From: Rhizobium sp. N324
GTDB lineage: Bacteria; Pseudomonadota; Alphaproteobacteria; Rhizobiales; Rhizobiaceae
Direction: 5' to 3'
Length of the DNA: 64,000 nucleotides
Assembly: GCF_001664485.1 (NCBI RefSeq)
Contig: NZ_CP013630.1
Span: 3,537,001-3,601,000, forward strand
Shown here: one piece after another, positions 60,877-64,000 of the stretch
Layout of the letters: every line of letters starts with the position of its first letter
Position numbering within the stretch: position 1 is the stretch's first letter
Program-made: the position numbers and the translations under genes
The notes under the pieces: model-generated
The model's input: only the letters and a program-made list of their open reading frames with translations
What the model was told of the DNA's origin: nothing
Database searches by the model: none

Positions 60877-61257
60877 ATGCCACATTCAAACATCACCCCC
60901 AAAACCCGCGACACAGCAAAGCGCCTTCGCCGTGAATTGACGAAAGCCGAAGCTGCGATGTGGGATATGCTTCGCGATCTCAGGCCCTATGGCGCCAGAT
61001 TCAGGCGCGAGACGCCGATCGGCCCCTATATTGCTGATTTTGCCTGGCTCTCGGCGCGGCTCATCATCGAAGTCGACGGTGACAGCCACGAAACGACTGC
61101 CGGCCGCCGGCATGATCTTGTCCGGGATGCGTTCCTGCGCAATGAAGGCTTCAACGTGCTTCGCTTCGACAACGCCCAAGTCTTGGACGGCCCCGACTAC
61201 GTGTTTCTGACTATCGAAAAGCACGCAGCTCCGTTTTTGAAGGAGCGCGCAGCGTGA
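60877..61257 (+). CDS. DUF559 (Vsr-like) endonuclease-domain protein (copy 2)
   Basis: A 126-residue protein that is almost all DUF559 domain: KRLRRELTKAEAAMW at the start, then GPYIADFAW, LIIEVDGDSH and VLRFDNAQVL. The domain is roughly one third identical by eye to copy 1 at 57313, so the two are not recent duplicates. A perfect 35-bp palindrome ends 5 bases upstream. Its stop overlaps the GTG start of the following permease gene (GTGA). It breaks up an ABC transporter operon, with coupled translation. Confidence 0.85.
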   Translation: MPHSNITPKTRDTAKRLRRELTKAEAAMWDMLRDLRPYGARFRRETPIGPYIADFAWLSARLIIEVDGDSHETTAGRRHDLVRDAFLRNEGFNVLRFDNAQVLDGPDYVFLTIEKHAAPFLKERAA

Positions 61258-62183
61258 AACCCGACACCTTTAAAAACAAGATCATCCCCGTCACCACCAT
61301 CCTGCTCGTCCTCATCGCCATCTGGTATGTCGCAGCCGTGCTGATGAACGCGCCCTTCCAGCGCGATATGGACAGCCGCGCCGGCGCCACGCCGACGACG
61401 CTCGAATTCATCGGCAAGACGCTGGCGCAGCCGAAGCCGATCCTGCCGGCGCCGCATCAGGTGGCGCAGAATGTCTATGAGAACACTGTCCTGCGCAGCC
61501 TTTCGAGCAACCGCAGCCTTGTCTATCACAGCTGGGTGACGCTCTCCTCCACCCTGCTCGGCTTCGGCTTCGGCATGCTGCTCGGCATTCTTCTTGCGGT
61601 GCTGATCGTGCACAACCGCGCCATGGACCGTTCGCTCATGCCCTGGCTGGTGGCGAGCCAGACCATCCCGATCCTCGCCATCGCGCCGATGATCGTCATC
61701 ATCTCCTACAATGTGCTGACCGGCGATAATGCGATTGCCCATCTCTTGAACCTCGATTCCGACGCTTCCCGCCTTGTCTCCAAGGCGCTGATCTCCACCT
61801 ACCTCTCCTTCTTTCCCGTTGCAGTCGGCATGGTGAAGGGCTTGCGGTCACCGGAGATCATGCATCTCGACCTGATGCGCACCTATTATGCCAGCCCGAT
61901 GCAGACCTTCTGGAAGCTGCGGGTTCCAGCCTCGATCCCCTTCCTCTTCACCTCGATGAAGGTGGCGATCGCCGCCAGCCTCGTCGGCGCCATCGTCGGC
62001 GAACTGCCGACCGGCGCTGTCGCCGGCATCGGCTCCAAGCTGCTTGCCGGCTCCTATTACAGTCAGACGATCGATATCTGGGCGGCCCTGGTCGCCGGAT
62101 CGCTGCTGGCCGGCATCCTGGTCGCGATCGTCGGGCTTGCCGCGAAAATCGTCGACCGCGCCATGGGCGGGAGGCCGGCATGA
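61254..62183 (+). CDS. ABC transporter permease 1, NitT/TauT type
   Basis: A 309-residue permease with six or so membrane segments and the inner-membrane EAA-type loop (PEIMHLDLMRTYYASPMQTFWKLRVPASIP in part). The GTG start overlaps the DUF559 stop; an internal start is possible. It ends overlapping the second permease (ATGA). Confidence 0.9.
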   Translation: MKPDTFKNKIIPVTTILLVLIAIWYVAAVLMNAPFQRDMDSRAGATPTTLEFIGKTLAQPKPILPAPHQVAQNVYENTVLRSLSSNRSLVYHSWVTLSSTLLGFGFGMLLGILLAVLIVHNRAMDRSLMPWLVASQTIPILAIAPMIVIISYNVLTGDNAIAHLLNLDSDASRLVSKALISTYLSFFPVAVGMVKGLRSPEIMHLDLMRTYYASPMQTFWKLRVPASIPFLFTSMKVAIAASLVGAIVGELPTGAVAGIGSKLLAGSYYSQTIDIWAALVAGSLLAGILVAIVGLAAKIVDRAMGGRPA

Positions 62184-63307
62184 GACATCTGACCTTCTCC
62201 TGGCAGGGCGTAACCGCCCTCCTCCTCTGCCTCGCAGCGCTGATGACCCTGCCGCTTCTGGCCGACGGCGCAGCGCGGCCCTTCAGCGACGGCACGGCAA
62301 GCCTCGTCTTCATCATCGTCATCGCCGCCGCGCTGCTGTCCTTTGCGCCGCAACCGCCGGCCTACCGTGCGACCGTGCTGTTCATCGGCGCCCACGGCGC
62401 CGCCTGGATGCTGCTTTCCGCGCTCTCCGGCAACGAGGGCACGGCAACGCGGGCTTTCTTCCTGCTGCTCTTTTCCTGCTGGCTGCTGGCTTGGCGATGC
62501 GTCACGGAGCTGTCGAAACTGCAGCCCGTCACTGCTTTCGGCAAATCGGCGCTCCAGCTGCTGATCCCGGCCATCTTCGGCGCCTGGATCCTCATCCTCT
62601 GGGAGGCGGCAACGCGCGGCGCCGGCATTCCCTTCATCATCCTGCCGCCACCAAGCGCCATCGGCACCCGTATCATGGCCTCGCTGCCGATCCTCGGCGA
62701 CGACGTCAGACAGACGATCTTCAAGGCGGTATTGATCGGTTATATTATCGGCTGCCTCAGCGGCTTCATCGTCGCCGTGCTGGCCGATCGCGTCGCCTTC
62801 CTGCGGCGCGGCCTGCTGCCGATCGGCAACATGGTCTCAGCCCTGCCGATTATCGGCATCGCTCCCGTCATGGTCATGTGGTTTGGCTTCGACTGGCCGT
62901 CGAAGGCCGCTGTCGTCATCATCATGACCTTCTTTCCGATGCTGGTGAACACCGTCGCCGGCCTTGCCGCCTCCGGCAGCATGGAACGCGACCTGATGCG
63001 CACCTATGCATCGAGCGACTGGCAGACGCTGCTGAAGCTCAAGCTTCCCGCTGCCATGCCCTTCATTTTCAACGCGCTGAAGATCAACTCGACGCTGGCG
63101 CTGATTGGTGCCATCGTTGCCGAATTCTTCGGAACGCCGATCGTCGGCATGGGCTTCCGCATCTCCACCGAGATCGGCCGCATGAATGTCGACATGGTCT
63201 GGGCGGAAATCGCCGTCGCGGCGCTGGCCGGCTCGATCTTTTATGGCGTCATCGCCCTGACCGAACGGGCGGTGACATTCTGGCATCCGTCTATCCGTGG
63301 TGGCTAG
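62180..63307 (+). CDS. ABC transporter permease 2, NitT/TauT type
   Basis: A 375-residue permease, longer than its partner because of four extra N-terminal segments (about 1-110). The transport domain in the second half has the EAA-like loop MERDLMRTYASSDWQTLLKL and six segments. It pairs with permease 1 to form a heterodimeric channel. Confidence 0.9.
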   Translation: MRHLTFSWQGVTALLLCLAALMTLPLLADGAARPFSDGTASLVFIIVIAAALLSFAPQPPAYRATVLFIGAHGAAWMLLSALSGNEGTATRAFFLLLFSCWLLAWRCVTELSKLQPVTAFGKSALQLLIPAIFGAWILILWEAATRGAGIPFIILPPPSAIGTRIMASLPILGDDVRQTIFKAVLIGYIIGCLSGFIVAVLADRVAFLRRGLLPIGNMVSALPIIGIAPVMVMWFGFDWPSKAAVVIIMTFFPMLVNTVAGLAASGSMERDLMRTYASSDWQTLLKLKLPAAMPFIFNALKINSTLALIGAIVAEFFGTPIVGMGFRISTEIGRMNVDMVWAEIAVAALAGSIFYGVIALTERAVTFWHPSIRGG

Positions 63308-63366
63308 GCGCGCGCGGGCTTCGCAAACGGGGTCCGGGCATAACTTCAGAGGGTAAGGATAAGAAA

Positions 63367-64000
63367 ATGAAAAAGTTGATGGTTGCAATGATGGCGAGCG
63401 CCATGACGCTGGCCGCCGCGCACGCGATGGCCGCCGACAAGGTGGTTCTGCAGTTGAAATGGGTCACGCAGGGCCAGTTCGGCGGCTATTACGTTGCCAA
63501 GGACAAGGGCTTCTATAAGGAAGAGGGCCTCGACGTCGACATCAAGCCGGGCGGCCCCGACATCGCCCCCGAACAGGTGATCGCCGGCGGCGGCGCCGAT
63601 GTCATCGTCGACTGGATGGGCGGCGCGCTCGTTGCCCGCGAAAAGGGCGTTCCCCTCGTCAACATCGCCCAGCCCTACCAGAAGTCCGGCCTGGAAATGA
63701 TCTGCCGCAAGGACGGCCCGGTGAAGACCGAAGCCGACTTCAAGGGCCACACGCTCGGCGTCTGGTTCTTCGGCAACGAATATCCCTTCTTCGCCTGGAT
63801 GAACAAACTCGGCCTCTCCACCGAAGGCGGCGCGAACGGCGTCACCGTGCTGAAACAGAGCTTCGACGTGCAGCCGCTCGTGCAGAAACAGGCCGACTGC
63901 ATCTCCGTCATGACCTATAATGAATACTGGCAGGCGATCGATGCCGGCTTCAAGCCGGAGGAACTGACGGTCTTCAACTATACCGAGATGGGCAACGACC
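63367..64000 (+). CDS. ABC transporter substrate-binding protein, NMT1/THI5-like (partial)
   Basis: The gene runs off the window; 211 codons are visible. AAGGATAAG precedes the ATG. A signal peptide (MKKLMVAMMASAMTLAAAHAMA) is followed by the NMT1 pattern: LQLKWVTQGQFGGYYVAKDKGFY, then GADVIVDWMGG and GVWFFGNEYPFFAW. Such proteins bind hydroxymethylpyrimidine, nitrate-like or aromatic nitrogen compounds. Placement next to hydA and a RutR-type site suggests a pyrimidine or pyrimidine precursor. Confidence 0.92.
   Translation, partial: MKKLMVAMMASAMTLAAAHAMAADKVVLQLKWVTQGQFGGYYVAKDKGFYKEEGLDVDIKPGGPDIAPEQVIAGGGADVIVDWMGGALVAREKGVPLVNIAQPYQKSGLEMICRKDGPVKTEADFKGHTLGVWFFGNEYPFFAWMNKLGLSTEGGANGVTVLKQSFDVQPLVQKQADCISVMTYNEYWQAIDAGFKPEELTVFNYTEMGND

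Noticed and set aside
1..64000. tRNA, rRNA or intact insertion sequences
   Set aside because: No cloverleaf with a conserved T-loop, no rRNA segment and no transposase gene was recognised by reading; a tRNAscan or ISfinder search would be decisive.

Overview
The window looks like chromosome of a Rhizobium of the etli/leguminosarum group. GC content is high with strong third-position bias, and the gene set is typically rhizobial: an hmuPSTUV haem-uptake locus with RirA-type boxes, PhyR-NepR-EcfG general stress response genes, a bacteriophytochrome with its haem oxygenase, noeJ/noeK-like GDP-mannose genes and an exopolysaccharide export cluster. This assignment rests on reading the translated proteins; no database search was run.

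Layout. (1) 1-19300, surface polysaccharide: a tyrosine autokinase/copolymerase, a Wza-like export lipoprotein, an O-antigen-ligase-type membrane protein, a transglutaminase-like cysteine protease, and nucleotide-sugar enzymes (ugd, phosphomannomutase, mannose-1-phosphate guanylyltransferase, UDP-glucuronate 4-epimerase). Housekeeping and stress genes are mixed in (metallophosphoesterase, KTSC protein, an mhqD/mhqO-like pair, ung, an EEP hydrolase). (2) 20190-25934: a CecR-type TetR regulator followed by a tightly overlapping ybhGFSR-like efflux operon. (3) 26009-31308: a DUF1236 protein with an EcfG promoter, small membrane transporters, a thuA/thuB-like pair, a TetR-SMR efflux operon with a clear operator, a truncated haemoglobin, and DUF423. 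(4) 30937-38501: haem and iron region, with a DUF2325/haem-monooxygenase operon, TonB, and hmuPSTUV, served by TGA-N9-TCA boxes. (5) 38516-42724: general stress response core (ecfG, nepR, phyR, an HWE kinase) plus a DUF883/holin pair, with several GGAAC-N16/17-CGTT promoters. (6) 43059-64000: reductive pyrimidine degradation in two blocks, preT-preA at the left and RutR-like regulator, ureidopropionase-type hydrolase, dihydropyrimidinase and a NitT/TauT-type ABC transporter at the right. Between them lie a broken SEC-C gene, an rtcB-prfH RNA-repair/ribosome-rescue pair, a GlxA regulator, a rhodanese, a LysR/alcohol dehydrogenase pair and bphO-bphP.

The least explained structures are two palindrome-plus-DUF559-endonuclease cassettes (57313-57882 and 60725-61257). 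They sit inside the pyrimidine operon; in one of them the palindrome is read through as part of the protein. A third, solitary palindrome of similar architecture lies at 39461-39590. Other points worth checking are the EcfG promoter set, the rtcB-prfH pair, the RutR-type sites linking the two pyrimidine blocks, and a repeated CTGC-N3-GCAG-type dyad upstream of ugd and of the EEP gene. The window ends inside the ABC substrate-binding gene. I saw no rRNA, tRNA, CRISPR array, intact insertion sequence or phage.
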